From contig JAKZZE010000004.1 of the NCBI GenBank assembly GCA_024220505.1, forward strand, positions 124,001-188,000: 64,000 nucleotides of DNA, in the 5' to 3' direction. Below, piece after piece: positions 11,074 to 22,631 of the stretch. Under the pieces are notes generated by a model, which saw only the letters and a list, made by a program, of their open reading frames with translations, did no database searches and was not told the origin of the DNA. Position numbers and translations under genes: made by a program. Source of the DNA: Rhizopus arrhizus. Its lineage: Eukaryota > Mucoromycota > Mucoromycetes > Mucorales > Rhizopodaceae. How positions within the stretch are numbered: the stretch's first letter is position 1; each line of letters opens with the position of its first letter.

Positions 11074-12219
11074 ATGTCTAAAAACGAACCCTCTCCATTA
11101 CCACAGTTTATTATAGATATTATCGTAAATGCATTTGGGGTCTCACCAGAAGAAGCAATTAAGCCTGAAAACATTCAACGCTTTAGAGAACAAGTGGAAA
11201 GCATGAATGAACCAGGAAGTGTAGAAAAGGAAGACAGAACGATCGAATTTGATCATGTCAAGGTTGATATTACTATTACAAAGCCTTTGGGACATGAAAA
11301 TAAGACTTTGCCAGTTATTTTGTACTTGTAATGGGTTTTCTCTCTCTTTAAATAACTGCTATACATATATCTAATGTTACTTGTAATAGACATGGTGGAG
11401 GATGGGTCTTTGGTGACTACTCTCTTTATTCTGTCTTTGTAAACAAGGTATTGTCCTTTTGATTTTTTACAACATATACTAATTTTTCTGAGCTCCATAG
11501 CTAGCCAACCATATGTCTTGCTGCGTTGTGTTTGTAAACTATTCATTGAGTCCCAAAGTAAAGCATCCGGTTGCTTTAGAGGAATGTTATGCTTCCCTTT
11601 GCTGGGTTCAACAAAATGCACAAGCTCTCAATGTTGATTTGAGTCGATTGGCTGTTGCTGGTGACTCTGCTGGAGGAAACTTGACTGCTGCTCTTACAAG
11701 TAAGTCATTCATCCTGTTAAGAATAGAAATGTATTCTTAATGCTGTCTCTTATTTATATAGTTCTTGCAAAGCAAAGAGGAAACACAGGCATCACCAGCC
11801 AAGTTCTCTTTTATCCTGTTACTGACAATGACTTTGAAACTGAATCTTATAAATTCTATAAAGACGACGCCTTCTTGTCACGTAAAAATATGCAGCAGGT
11901 CTGGCAACTGTATACTGCAAAGGAAGAGGACTGGAGCTCACCTCTGATGGCGCCTTTGAAAGCCACGATAGAAGAGCTTAGTGGTCTCCCTCCTGCGTTG
12001 GTCGTAACAGCTGAAAGAGATGTGCTCCGAAGCGAAGGAGTGGCTTATGCAAAGAAACTGGCAAAGGCCGGTGTCCCCACCCTCTCTACAACATATCATA
12101 ACGTCACTCATGGATTTGTGACTATTACCATGCCCCGTCTTCTTCCTGAAGCCTATTCGGTGATTGCCCAAATGACCGATTGGCTAAACAGAGGTTGGAA
12201 GAACACTTCAAAGATTTAA
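11074..12219 (+). CDS. HSL-type alpha/beta hydrolase (esterase/lipase), copy 1
   Basis: Predicted 322-aa alpha/beta-fold ester hydrolase of the hormone-sensitive-lipase class (Abhydrolase_3 type). Exons are 11074-11327, 11390-11447, 11501-11699 and 11762-12219, with GT..AG introns. Shown by the oxyanion-hole motif HGGGW at the start of exon 2, the nucleophile elbow GDSAGG in exon 3, a catalytic Asp in ERDVLRSEG and a His in VTHGF in exon 4. No signal peptide or membrane segment is evident, so it is probably cytosolic. The substrate is unknown; the neighbourhood (carotenoid desaturase, P450) makes a lipid or apocarotenoid ester possible. The copy at 46151-47298 has the same exon structure. All frames are open. 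Confidence 0.9.
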
Positions 12220-13500
12220 AAGTTAAGAAAAAAAAATCTTGCTTTTCTTGTCAATTTTCTACTATTGCCGTTTTTGTCTTTTGAATCGGTCTCTATTCAT
12301 AACTTAATAAATAATAAGGATGTTCATTCAATCTTGTCATTTGCAGATTTCTCACATGTTATAAACAGTTGAGTCAACCCTAGTTGTTTGTTCAATGAAG
12401 GATTTTCTAATAGGCGCTACGAAACGGTAAAAAAAAAAAAAAAAAAAAAAAAAGAAAAGCCAACTTGCAAGAAAAATAGCCCATTATAAACAAATGGAAC
12501 CTGAATAAACTAGGTCATACCCATTTAAGCATGTGAGAGAGTCTCTACTTGAGCCTTTTATAAACACCTAAGGTAACATGGTGCTAAAAATCAAATTGGA
12601 GAAGCCAACGCAAGGTATGGGTACCAATCTGCCGGACATGTACACTTACACTTACAATGATGATACTAGTTCTTTTAGCTGTAAAAAAGAAAAAAAAAAA
12701 AAGAAAGAGACTTGTTCATTTAAACAACAGTTTGACGTCATCTTTTCTTTATTGTTTCTTTTACAAATAAAGGATCATTGGTTGATTACTTGCTATCTTC
12801 TTTTTTTAAAAAAGCTTATTATACAAGCGCCAGATTCTATTTATATTATTAGTAAAATGTGTGCATGTGTGTGTGTGCATGTGTGTGTTTTTTTCTTAAA
12901 TGACAGCCTGTAAGAAATAATACTATCAAGTAACTTTGAATGACAACAAAAAGAATGAAGAAGAGTATTGCTTACACTAAACCTTATGTATGCACAACTT
13001 CAAAGATGATCAAGGTTAAAAGCCACAGATGTTATAGTATAGAATGCATAAGAGAAATTAAAGCTTGGCGTTGTTGGTCTAGTGTACAAAAATAAACAAA
13101 AATAAGCAAAAAGCAAATGATGCTGTAGTGCGTACAGTTTGAAAAGATCAGCAATAAAAAATAAAAATAAAGAAACAAACTGTATAAGACAAGAGAATGG
13201 CATACAGGCTTTATAATGCAATTCAATGAACAAAAGAAAATGAGGCTCTTGTGCTCAATAAAAGCAACCCACTCCTTTTGTCCCTCTTTCTTTTGATACA
13301 AGAATGAAAATGGGCCGAGAACAAATTAAACTTTTTCTGATTTATGTTTATTTCCATCTACTTTTGTGAGAAACTTCTTTAACAAATAAACTAGCTTTAT
13401 TTTCGTTTTATTTTCACACACCCACACATACACACATTCTAACTTTTTCTTTCTCTTGGAACCTTTTTTTATCTTTCTTTTATTTCCACAGCAACACACA
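12220..13500. repeat. Hydrolase 3' flank plus Rab 5' module, copy B
   Basis: 12226-12428 is hydrolase 3' flank that also occurs upstream of carB1 (about 17885-18090). A 25-nt A tract (12429-12453) follows, then DNA shared with the Rab D and E upstream regions. This includes a short conserved reading frame starting at ATG 12578 (MVLKIKLEKPTQGMGTNL; copies at 25909 and, inverted, 38368) that could be a first exon. A second A-rich tract (12680-12700) leads into the part shared by all Rab copies, with a TG microsatellite near 12857-12890. Confidence 0.65.
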
Positions 13501-13601
13501 ATGAGTGGCTATTACCATCATCGGTTTAAGCTTGTTTTAACTGGCGATTCAAAGGTTGGTAAATCTAATATCATGTCTAGATTTAAAGTAAGTGACAGCC
13601 C

Positions 13602-13662
<61 letters not shown>

Positions 13663-14495
13663 AAAACTCATCTGGCTCCTTTGATACGTTTTAGAGAGAT
13701 GAATTCGACTTGGAATTTAATAGTACTATGGGTATTGATTATGAGTCTAAAATCCTTGAAGTTGGTATGGACAATAGTAGCTTAAAATAGACAAGAGGAT
13801 GTGTTGCTAAATTGTACTTTAGATAATCATATTGTCAAGGCGCAAATTTGGGATACAAGTGGACAAGAAAGATTCAGGTCTTTATTTCCAAGGTAATAAT
13901 CATATAAAAATAATAAACAAGTAGCGAGAGAGAGAAAGGAAGGAGTGCTGATGTTATTGTATAGTTATTGCCGCGATGCGAAAGGTGTATTTATTGTTTA
14001 CGGTAAAGCAAGATAAAAAACTTCCTTTGCTTTCATACTCAACTCCCTCTCCCCTCTGTAGACATCACCTCTCGATCCTCCTTTGAAAACGCTCGACGTT
14101 ATTGGCTTAAAGAAATAAAAGGCCACACAAATCAGAATGTTGTGATTATGCTCGTAGGCAATAAGGTCGATTTATCCAAATCCAGTCGAGAGGTCGAGAC
14201 AGAGGAAGGTAGATCACTGGCTGAAGAAGAAGGACTTTTATTTATCGAGACATCCGCCTTGGACGCTACCAACATCGACAAAGCCTTCACTACCCTCATC
14301 GGCAAACTCTGTTCAAACATGCACGAGAAACCTCAGGCTATCCCAACAAACCTGCCCGAGAAACCTCAGGCTACCCCAAACCAATCGATAACCAAAAACG
14401 TATGCAGTCAAGATTCCCTCGTGTTCGAGGTTTGTTTTCTCGTAAAGAAATTACAGAGAAAGAAAAAGAAAGTAAATGTATATGCTGTTGAATAA
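13501..14495 (+). CDS. Rab-like GTPase, copy B, C-terminus frameshifted
   Basis: Exons are 13501-13587, 13695-13764, 13823-13892, 13965-14002 and 14062-14495, giving about 232 aa. The P-loop is GDSKVGKS, switch I EFNSTMGIDYESK, switch II WDTSGQE, G4 NKVDL and G5 ETSA, so the GTPase core looks usable. Near 14393-14398 an A6 run present in copies A and C is A5 here. The frame shifts, the tail becomes unrelated (ending YAVE), and the CICC lipidation motif is lost. Two 11-aa NxxEKP repeats are present. Intron 1 holds 57 T (13605-13661), among the longest in the family. Convergent with carB1. It may be a soluble variant or a decaying gene, and a homopolymer sequencing error cannot be excluded. Confidence 0.8.
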
Positions 14496-15445
14496 AGGTT
14501 TATTTCATACATCATTCAAGTCTTTCTTGATCCTTTTCGGTGAATGTCTTTGGCTGACTGCTGACCCAATCTTTCTTTTGGATTCCGAACGCTTGATAAG
14601 TGTTTATTTTCTAGTATGCTTTCGAGGTTCATCATCAGATGCTACAAGGGACCAAGGTCGACTGACTGTACCATGTCCTGTGGAAGGAAGTTCAGGATGT
14701 TCTCTGGACTCTTTATGACGGTTCCATGCGTCTTGATCGATAGGGTCATTATCTAAAAAGTTGAATAGTTAGTGGTGCTTGAGCTAAGCACGATGGCATC
14801 CATACCTGTCTTTGCGTCTTTGTTGATTGAGTTATTCACTGTGTTATGATAACAAAACAAGCTTGGAAATAAAAATGAAAAACACAGTGGCTCAATGTCG
14901 CACTGGTCTAATCAGCAAAGTTTCTTTTTTGAGATCAAAGTCATCAGTTGAAAGAGGTGTTCATCTCATCAAAACTCAACCTATAATTTCATACGAAAGA
15001 TGTCTTTTATTCTGCTCTTGCATTTTACGCTGATTCTTCTGAGCGTTCGCTCTTTGCTGTTTTCAGTGCTGAAGATTGACCTTATCTCTCTCATCTACTC
15101 ATGAGCTAAAAAAAAAAATACTTTGTTCTGGCCTGCTACTATTTGTTTCCATTCACCTTGTGCAAACTTACTTTGCGTTCACTTGTGATTCATCTTGGCT
15201 TGAGCACAACGAAAGTCACTCAAAAGTCTTGTTGAATGAATCAATGCACTCTGAGCTACATTTCATTAAAAAAGTAGTCTCGATGCATGCATCTGCATAC
15301 TTTCAAACACTTTTTCTTCTTCTGCCATCAACCACTTCAGAAAAAAAAAACATCTTGGCCAGTATTTTAAATATCAGACTATCCTTTTTCTTTTCTTTCT
15401 TTCTTACTCTATCATCCAGACATTCATGATCGTTGTTGAAAGGTT
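14496..15445. other. Rab B / carB1 convergent intergenic region
   Basis: Contains AATAAA after Rab B, then a copy of the 36224-36373 exon-like stretch on the minus strand (about 14610-14745). Here the CCCTCTGAAGC core has lost one base and gained a stop, so it is decayed. The rest (14760-15445) is inverted homology to 35640-36220. No gene supported. Confidence 0.5.
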
Positions 15446-15721
15446 TTACTCCATCACCGCAGCATCCGCTACGAATCTGTTCAAGAACCATGCCTGGGAA
15501 ACACCAGAGATAATTTGACAAGTAGATCGAACCCCAGTGCTCTTCTTGTGCTTGGACAGTGGATCAGAAGGGATAGGAACAGGAATGTGAGCTTCGATTG
15601 TGTAAGGTGGACGATGGATGTGAATATAAAACGTACTTTTTAAAAGAGTTCTGACTCCTTTCCGGCCATCGTGTGGCCATGGCGTCCAAACCAGGCAGGA
15701 TGAGAATACCTGAAGACCCAA
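15446..15721 (-). CDS. Conserved hypothetical ORF downstream of carB1
   Basis: Open stretch ending VADAAVME. Its last roughly 45 residues (from PIPSDPLSKHKKSTG onward) recur behind carB2 (to stop 35607-35609) and carB3 (to stop 62553-62555), with mainly silent or conservative changes. The same strand order as carB is kept in all three. The upstream part is not alignable in one frame between copies, so the true first exon is unknown. I do not recognise the protein. It could also be carB 3' flank conserved only because the duplication is recent. Confidence 0.35.
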   Translation of the reverse strand: MGLQVFSSCLVWTPWPHDGRKGVRTLLKSTFYIHIHRPPYTIEAHIPVPIPSDPLSKHKKSTGVRSTCQIISGVSQAWFLNRFVADAAVME

Positions 15722-16345
15722 AGGGGGTAAACACTATGTAAGGCTGTGTCAATACGGCTATTTAAATCATGGACGAACGGATGGAAGTGAACGGTATGGT
15801 TTGTGGCGAGTGAATAGAAAGGATAAAAGCCCTCACCTTTTTCGACTGTTTTACTTTTTTTTTTTTTTTTTTGTAGATAAAAGTGTACACTGTCTAAATC
15901 AAAAAGTATTCTTATTTTTAATTCATATTCAACAAGTCTACACCTTTTTTTTTTGTACTCGAGTTTTATCATAGAATATAGAGCGATGCTCTGAAATCTG
16001 TATTTGAGTTTAAGAAATCATGGTACGTCATGTACGCAAGCATGCCAATTTCAATCGAGATAGAAAGAGAGAGAGAGGAATGAGAATGAAAGAGTTTTTT
16101 ATGAGGAGCAAGTCATCATGGACTGACCCTACTCGATTCACTCATTTCCATGCACCACTTGAACCATGTACTTTACGAAAACAACACACAGGATTCCGAT
16201 TTAAAATGAGAGAGAGAGAGAGAGCCTTTGTCCTTAAGACTTATTTTCGATACATGTCAGAAAACGGATCCTTGCTGTAGAACCATGAGAAAGAGACAAC
16301 TAGTTTACACACAGGTTTTTTTTTAAAAAAAAAAAAGAATTTTAT
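15722..16345. other. carB1 3' flank
   Basis: Homologous to 34799-35330 and 61736-62270. It carries poly-A/T runs (for example 15847-15870) and a GA-rich microsatellite near 16205-16225. No gene supported. Confidence 0.5.
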
Positions 16346-17857
16346 TCATACTGCCATCCTGATTTTCACTGGCGTCGGGAGAAGGAGAGGGGAAAAAGAG
16401 CAAAGGAAGCCAAGGACGACAAGGGTCAAGAGGATCCAGAGAGGACGAAAGGGAGGGGTGAGAGACGGCGGGTGAGAGGCATTCTTTCGGGGCAGAGGTA
16501 CCTGACCGAACTCTCGACAGACTTGATCGGATGTGAGCTTGCTACCGGCGAGCACGATGGGCACACCGGTACCGGGATGAGTACTAGAGTCAAGATGAGT
16601 GAAAGAAAGGGGGGGGGGGAGGGAGGATGTTACCTGGCACCGACAAAGTAGAGGTTGTCATAACGACCGGAGGCATGCTTGGTGCTCGGACGAAACCAGA
16701 GGACTTGCAAGAGATGATGTGATAAGCCGAGGATGGATCCCTTCCAGAGATTGAACTTGGCTTGCCACGTCCTGGGATCATTCACGATCTCGTGCTCGAT
16801 CCAGTCTGCCAAAAGGAGACCCAGACGACGGTAGAGGACGTCGAGGACGAGTGAACGTGCCTGTCGGACGAGCTGATCATAGTTCACTGGGCCTTGGTTC
16901 ATGTGTCCGATGGGCACCAGCACGATCACCGCGTCCTTGTGGGGTGGAGCAGCCGGTGGTAGGCATAGACCAGATCCGCATTGCAGACCACAGCATCGGC
17001 CTGGATGACCCCACCCCCTGCCAACGTGACGCCCGTCACGCGACGGCCTTGGGTGTTGATCTTGGCCACCGGTGCGTTGTAGACAAAGGTCGCGCCGAAT
17101 TTCTCTTGGGCGATCTGTTCGAGCCTTTGGACGACCTGGTGGAAGCCACCGCGCGGGTACCAGATGCCTTCGACACATTCGGTGTACTGAAGCAAGCTGT
17201 ACACGGCCGGGGCATCATACGGAGACATCCTATCAGACAGGTCAGGTCCGAGCATTGGGTGTGAAGCACTTACCCCATGTACATGGTCTGAAACGTAAAC
17301 GCCATGCGCATCTTCTTTGTCTTGAAATAAATCGAGGCTCGTCGATAGACCTTTTCAAACAGGTGCAGTCGTCCAATGTCAGGCAGATACCGAACCAGAT
17401 CCCAGAGACTCTCAAAGTTTTGCTCGATCGCGATCGGCGTCCCCAGTGCGTGGTGGACGTTGGCCTCCTGCAGAAAGCGAAGGAAGCGGCCCATGCCACC
17501 CTGGCCCTCGACCCGGTCCATCACTTGCTGCATCCGACAGAGGTCCGAAGAGAGCCCGATCGTGTCTCCGTCTGGGAAGTGGAGCCTGTAGTTGGTTTCA
17601 CACCGCAGCAGGTCCACATGGTCCTCGATCCGTTCGTCCAGGTCCGCAAAGGCCGCCTCAAACACCTTTGGCATCAGGTACAGCGTCGGGCCTTGGTCGA
17701 ATCGAAAGCCGTCGTGTCTCAACGTCGAACACCGTCCGCCCGAGTACGCATTCTTCTCGATCACTGTCACTCGAAAGCCTTGACGGGACAGACGGGCTGC
17801 AGTCGCTGTGCCCCCCACGCCTGCCCCAATAATCACCACATGTTTCTTTTCGTCCAT
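16346..17857 (-). pseudogene. carB: Phytoene desaturase pseudogene, copy 1
   Basis: Minus-strand copy of the CarB-type phytoene desaturase (carotenoid pathway, membrane-associated FAD enzyme). Exons are 17274-17857, 16634-17229 and 16346-16583. Exon 1 is intact and begins with the dinucleotide-binding motif GAGVGGTA. Exon 2 is 596 nt against 825 in carB2: 229 nt are missing at about 16951, between two copies of a CGGCTGCTCC-type direct repeat still visible in carB3. Because 229 is not a multiple of three the frame breaks, and translation would stop at 16926-16928 after about 295 residues of 548. The sequence is GC-rich, unlike its AT-rich surroundings. Divergent to Rab C. Confidence 0.92.
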
Positions 17858-18317
17858 CCAAAATAAAAAATGAAAATTATAAAAAAAAAAAAAAACCTTG
17901 CTTTCCTTGTCAACCTACTACTATTGCCGTATATATCTTTTGAATCGGTCTCTATTCATAACTTAATAAATAATAAGGATGTTCATTCAATCTTGTCATT
18001 TGCAGATTTCTCACATGTTATAAACAGTCGAGTCAACCCTAGTTGTTTGTTCAATGAAGGATTTTCTAATAGGCGCTACGAAACGGTAAAAAAAAAAGAA
18101 AAAAAAAAGAAAAAAAGAAAAAAAAAAGAAAAAAAAAAAAAAAAAGAAAAAAAAGAAAGAGACTTGTTCATTTAAACAACAATTTGACATCATCTTTTCT
18201 TTATTGTTTCTTTTACAAATAAAGGATCATTGTTTAATTTCTTGCTATCTTCTTTTTAAAAAGCTTATTATACAAGTGTCAGACTCTATTTATATTATTA
18301 ATAAAGTGTGTGCATGT

Positions 18318-18351
<34 letters not shown>

Positions 18352-18954
18352 CCTTCTTAAATGACAGCCTGTAAGAAATAATACCATCAAGTAGCTTTGA
18401 ATGATAATAAAAAGAATGAAAAAGAGTATTGCTTACATTAAACCTTGTGTATGCACAACTTCAAAGATGATCAAGGTTAAAAGCCACAGATGTTATAGTA
18501 TAGAATGCATAAAGAGAAATTAAAGCTTGGCGTTGTAGATCCAGTAAACAAAGATAAACACAAAAAACAAAAAGCAAATGATGCTGCAGTGCATACAGTT
18601 TGAAAAGAGCAATAATAATAATAAAATAAAGAACTAAACTGTATCAGACAAGAGAATGGCATACAGGCTTTATAATACAATTCAATGAACAAAAGAAAAT
18701 AAGACTCTTGTGCTCAATAAAAGCAAACCACTCCTTGCCAAGAACAAATTAAACTTTTCCGATTTATGTTTATTTCCATCTACTTTTGTGAGAAACGTTT
18801 TGTCTTTATTTAGTAAAATGAACTTGTTTTGTTTTCATGATCAACTTTTGTTTATTTTCATAATCACATTCTATTTTTGCAAGAATCACTTTTTTTTCTT
18901 TCTCTTACATCAGAGCCCTTTTTTATCTTTCTTTTATTTTCACAGTAACACACA
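17858..18954. repeat. carB1 / Rab C divergent intergenic region
   Basis: The carB1 leader is joined through an A15 tract (about 17880-17895) to DNA that elsewhere is the 3' flank of hydrolase 1. That runs to an A/G tract (18087-18160) and then the common Rab 5' module. A 33-nt T tract lies at 18319-18351. The region may act as a shared bidirectional promoter. No gene seen. Confidence 0.65.
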
Positions 18955-19055
18955 ATGGATGACGAGTACGATTATTTTTTCAAGCTTCTTTTAATTGGCG
19001 ATTCAGGTGTTGGTAAATCTAATGTCATATCTAGATTTAAAGTAAGTGACAGCCC

Positions 19056-19098
<43 letters not shown>

Positions 19099-19896
19099 AA
19101 AACTCAATTGGCTCCTTTGGTACGTTTTAGAGAAATGAATTCAACTTGGAATATAAAAGTACTATGGATACTCAGTTTGAGACTAAAATCCTTGAAATTG
19201 GTATAGACAATAGTAGCTTAAAATAGACAAGGGGATATGTTGCTAAATTGTACTTTAGATAACCGTATGACCAAGACGCACATTTGGGATATGACTGAAC
19301 AAGAAAGATACAGGGCTATCCTTAGAGCGTAATGATATATAAAAAGATGATTAGAGAGAGAGAGAAAGAGAGAAAGGAAGGAGTGCTGATGTTATTGTAT
19401 AGTCATTACTGCGACATGGCAGGTTTCTTTGTTGTTTACGGTAAAACAAAATAAAAAACTTCCTTTACTTTCACACTTAACTCCCTTTCCCTCTGTAGAC
19501 ATCACCTCTCGATCCTCCTTTGAAAACGTTCGACGTTATTGGCTTGGAGAAATAAGAAAACACGCAGATCCGAATGCTGTGATTATGCTCGTAGGCAATA
19601 AGGTCGATTTATCCGAATCCAGTCGAGAGGTCGAGACAGAGGAAGGTAGATCACTGGCTGAAGAAGAAGGACTTTTATTTATCGAGACATCCGCCTTGGA
19701 CGCTACCAACATCGACAAAGCCTTCACTACCCTCATTGGCAAACTCTGTTCAAACCTGCCCGAGAAACCTCAGGCTACCCCAAGCCAATCGATAACCAAA
19801 AAACGTATGCAGTCAAGATTCCTTCGTATTCGAGGTTTGTTTTCTCGTAAAGAAATTACAGAGAAAGAAAAAGAAAGTAAATGTATATGCTGTTGA
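18955..19896 (+). CDS. Rab11/Ypt-like small GTPase, copy C
   Basis: Predicted 220-aa Rab GTPase. Exons are 18955-19041, 19131-19200, 19259-19328, 19403-19440 and 19499-19896. The P-loop is GDSGVGKS, switch [15 protein letters not shown]4 NKVDL, G5 ETSA, C-terminus CICC. The G3 motif is WDMTEQE: the Gly of DxxG is Glu, which in other small GTPases would disturb switch II and gamma-phosphate sensing. Exon 4 also differs from the canonical YYRGA (HYCDMAG). There is one 11-aa repeat unit. Intron 1 has 39 T (19059-19097). Frames are open throughout, so loss of G3 is a substitution, not decay by frameshift. Head-to-head with carB1. Confidence 0.88.
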
Positions 19897-21050
19897 ATAA
19901 AGGTTTATTTACACATCATTCAAATCTCTCTTGATCCTTTTCGGTGAATGTCTTTGGCCGATTGTTGATCCAATCTTTCTTTTGGATTCCGAACGCTTGA
20001 TAAGTGTTTATTTTCTAGTACGCTTTTGAGCTTCATCATCAGATGCTTCAGAGGGACCAAGGTCGATCGATTGTACTATGTCCTGTGGAAAAAAGCTCAA
20101 GATGTTCTCTGGACTATTTACTACAGCTCTGTGCATCTTGACCCACTGTTGTGTTTGAGATAACATGGATTATTTGCTGAACAAAGAAGTGCGTTAGGAC
20201 TCTTTCAGATTTTTTTTTTATCGATAAAAAGACAATGATTCTATCACTGCTAAAGCAAGATTGTTTTGCCCATGTGTCATAGTAGACAATATTGACGAAC
20301 GAGATTTAACCATAGTTACCGCTCATAGAGTTTTATCATCTTGATACTTGCTCTCTACCTAAATTTAAATACAGAATATGGCCTCAATTAGGTTCGTTGG
20401 AGAGTTTTTCTTAAAAAAAACTATGTATGGGTTTTCCACAAAAAGAGGAAGAGAGAAAGACGAGGTTCAAATTGTCCAGTGAATACTTGCTGTAGATACA
20501 CAGACATGGGTCTACCACATGTTTGTCGACTGCCGGTGATAGATCCCCTCTTTGAAAGAACTGTTTGCTTTACGGTTCCGTGTTTCTGACTGAATAACAT
20601 GATACTGTCTATTTTGGATACATTTAGAAAAGCCCAGCGGATCAAGATACTTTTTTTTTTTTCTTTAGGCCAAGATCTCCTTATTTTCTGAGAAGCACTG
20701 GCCACCTCTTTTTGGATAGATTGTGACGGTGGACTTGATCCGAACTCTGGCCGATATTCATCCGGACAGCCCCCTTTGTTCCTAACGGTCTGGTTGTTTC
20801 AAGCATCCCTCTCCTTGAAAGGGTTGACTGTTGGTTGATGCATTGTGTCCTTTGATGCTTATGAGGCCCTATTGAAATAGTTTGAATGCATCAGCCTCAC
20901 TAGGGGAAGGGTATTTGACCCAGACCTCGCACTCTTTTATTCATCTTCTTTGAAGGGCCATGATGACATATCATGCAGAGTGAAGATGTGTGCTGGTTAA
21001 AGTGTACGTTGTTGAACAAGAGCAAAAGGAGGCTGTAACAGGTATAACTC

Positions 21051-21097
<47 letters not shown>

Positions 21098-22156
21098 CAT
21101 GCTTTCTCGTCTGTGAATGAATAGGATACTGCAAGCCTTGTTTTCTAAAGATTACTTGAGAGACCTTCTTTCCCGTTCAGCAGAGAGACCACGATACGCC
21201 TCATTTTGTCAGACCAGGTGCACACACAAAACGATATGATTGGATGAACCAAGAAATGGGGAAAAGGCTCGTTTAATAAAAAAAACATGGACAGGTGAAA
21301 CTGTGTTTTGTAGGTGTGAATGAGGTGATCTTTTTTTTTTAGTCATTACAGCAGGTGCACCCAGCTTTGTGTCATGGCGACACGGTCTTTATTTGGTTAA
21401 AAAAAGGAAAGATGCGACTAAAAAAGAACATTTGGATTTCTTGGTACGTTATCTTATTGGTTTATTTTCATTACTTTTAAAAGAGATTTCTTGGTATTTA
21501 ATAAAGCATTTCAATTTGAAGGGAAGGGGGGACCCAAGGTATGTCTGAGGCCATGAAATCTTTTTTTGCTTTTCTTTACCTTTGGACTTATTTTCTAGCT
21601 TTTAAATATAGATTGCTTTGGATGTTTAGTAAATCAACCTTCAGACGGATAGGTAAACTGAATGAATCAATCAGAGCAGACCACATTCTGTAAAGAGTGA
21701 TGATACTGGATGATAGTCATGGGCTGGAATGATGGTATTCAGAGTTTATGTAGATGAAACTAGAAGGAAATAGATTGGATGGTTGATTGTTCGATAGAAC
21801 TGTACATGAATGCTCCACAATGGATAGCTGAATTTACACTGTAAATAAAGAGCTATCGACGATTACATTCGATACGTTTGAAAGTAAGCTATAGATTTGC
21901 AGAATGAATACAAAAGATAAAAGAGATAAAAAGCATTTTGGTGAATAAAATACATCTTTTTTTTTCTGTGCCTTTCTTGATAGCACGACAGAAAACACTG
22001 AAACGGAAGGGGGTACTAGTGAGACTCAATCAAAGAGCAAAACAAGGATGAATTTGTACCAAGTAAAATAAGTTGTATTTCTACTCTTTTGTTCCTTTTC
22101 CTTGAGTGACACTATGTCATTCTCACCTTTCTTTTTTTAGGTTGTTTGATTTCGTC
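19897..22156. repeat. Rab 3' module, copy C
   Basis: Homologous to 1643-3500 and 27817-30060 and, inverted, to the right-hand copies. A 42-nt T tract at 21056-21097 stands where copy D has about 9 T. On the minus strand about 20010-20150 is the 3'-exon-like stretch described at 36224-36373. No complete gene can be built. Confidence 0.65.
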
Positions 22157-22631
22157 ATGAACACAAGTCAGAAACTATCTCAAGCTTTTGAATGCGGAAA
22201 TAAAGACTTTTGGACTACAAAGCTCAAGTACAACCTGGACGTGTATAATTTGATCTAGATATATTGAGCTCATTCCCCTGCAGTACATGTCTTAAAGGAA
22301 TTTCATACCTCTGGAGTCCACAAAATGTCATCCAAGCTTCAACATAGCCTTTTGATCGGCCTGAGCCTTGTCAAATTGTATCAAATTTTCTTGACCCAAT
22401 CCGACATGACCAAAAGTTTTTTAGCTCATGATAAAAACAAACAGTTTGCAAATCATTAATCTCTCTGTTCTAAAGTAAGCAGACTTATATCTATCTTGAC
22501 CTCTTTTTTTTCACTGTGATTTTTGCTGCAAGTGGTTCTTTGTCGATGGCTAATCTGATTTCAGGTTTTTTCTATGGTGGTGATGCAGAGGGTTGTGGTG
22601 CTATAAGAAAAACTGCCCCTAGTTGAGGGCC
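22157..22631. other. Intergenic with a decayed exon-like stretch
   Basis: From ATG 22157 a short reading frame begins MNTSQ, as at 30078, but diverges after few codons. The rest resembles 41640-42060 and 55620-56060 (inverted). No gene is firmly supported. Confidence 0.4.

Noticed and set aside
17072..17866. Long open frames antisense to carB1 (also 33052-33846 and 60243-60782)
   Set aside because: They lie exactly opposite carB exons, are Arg/His-rich as expected for the complement of a GC-rich gene, cross the carB intron, and show no domain.
18011..18193. Poly-Phe and poly-Lys short frames in A/T tracts (also 20900-21100)
   Set aside because: They are homopolymer translation with no conserved ends.
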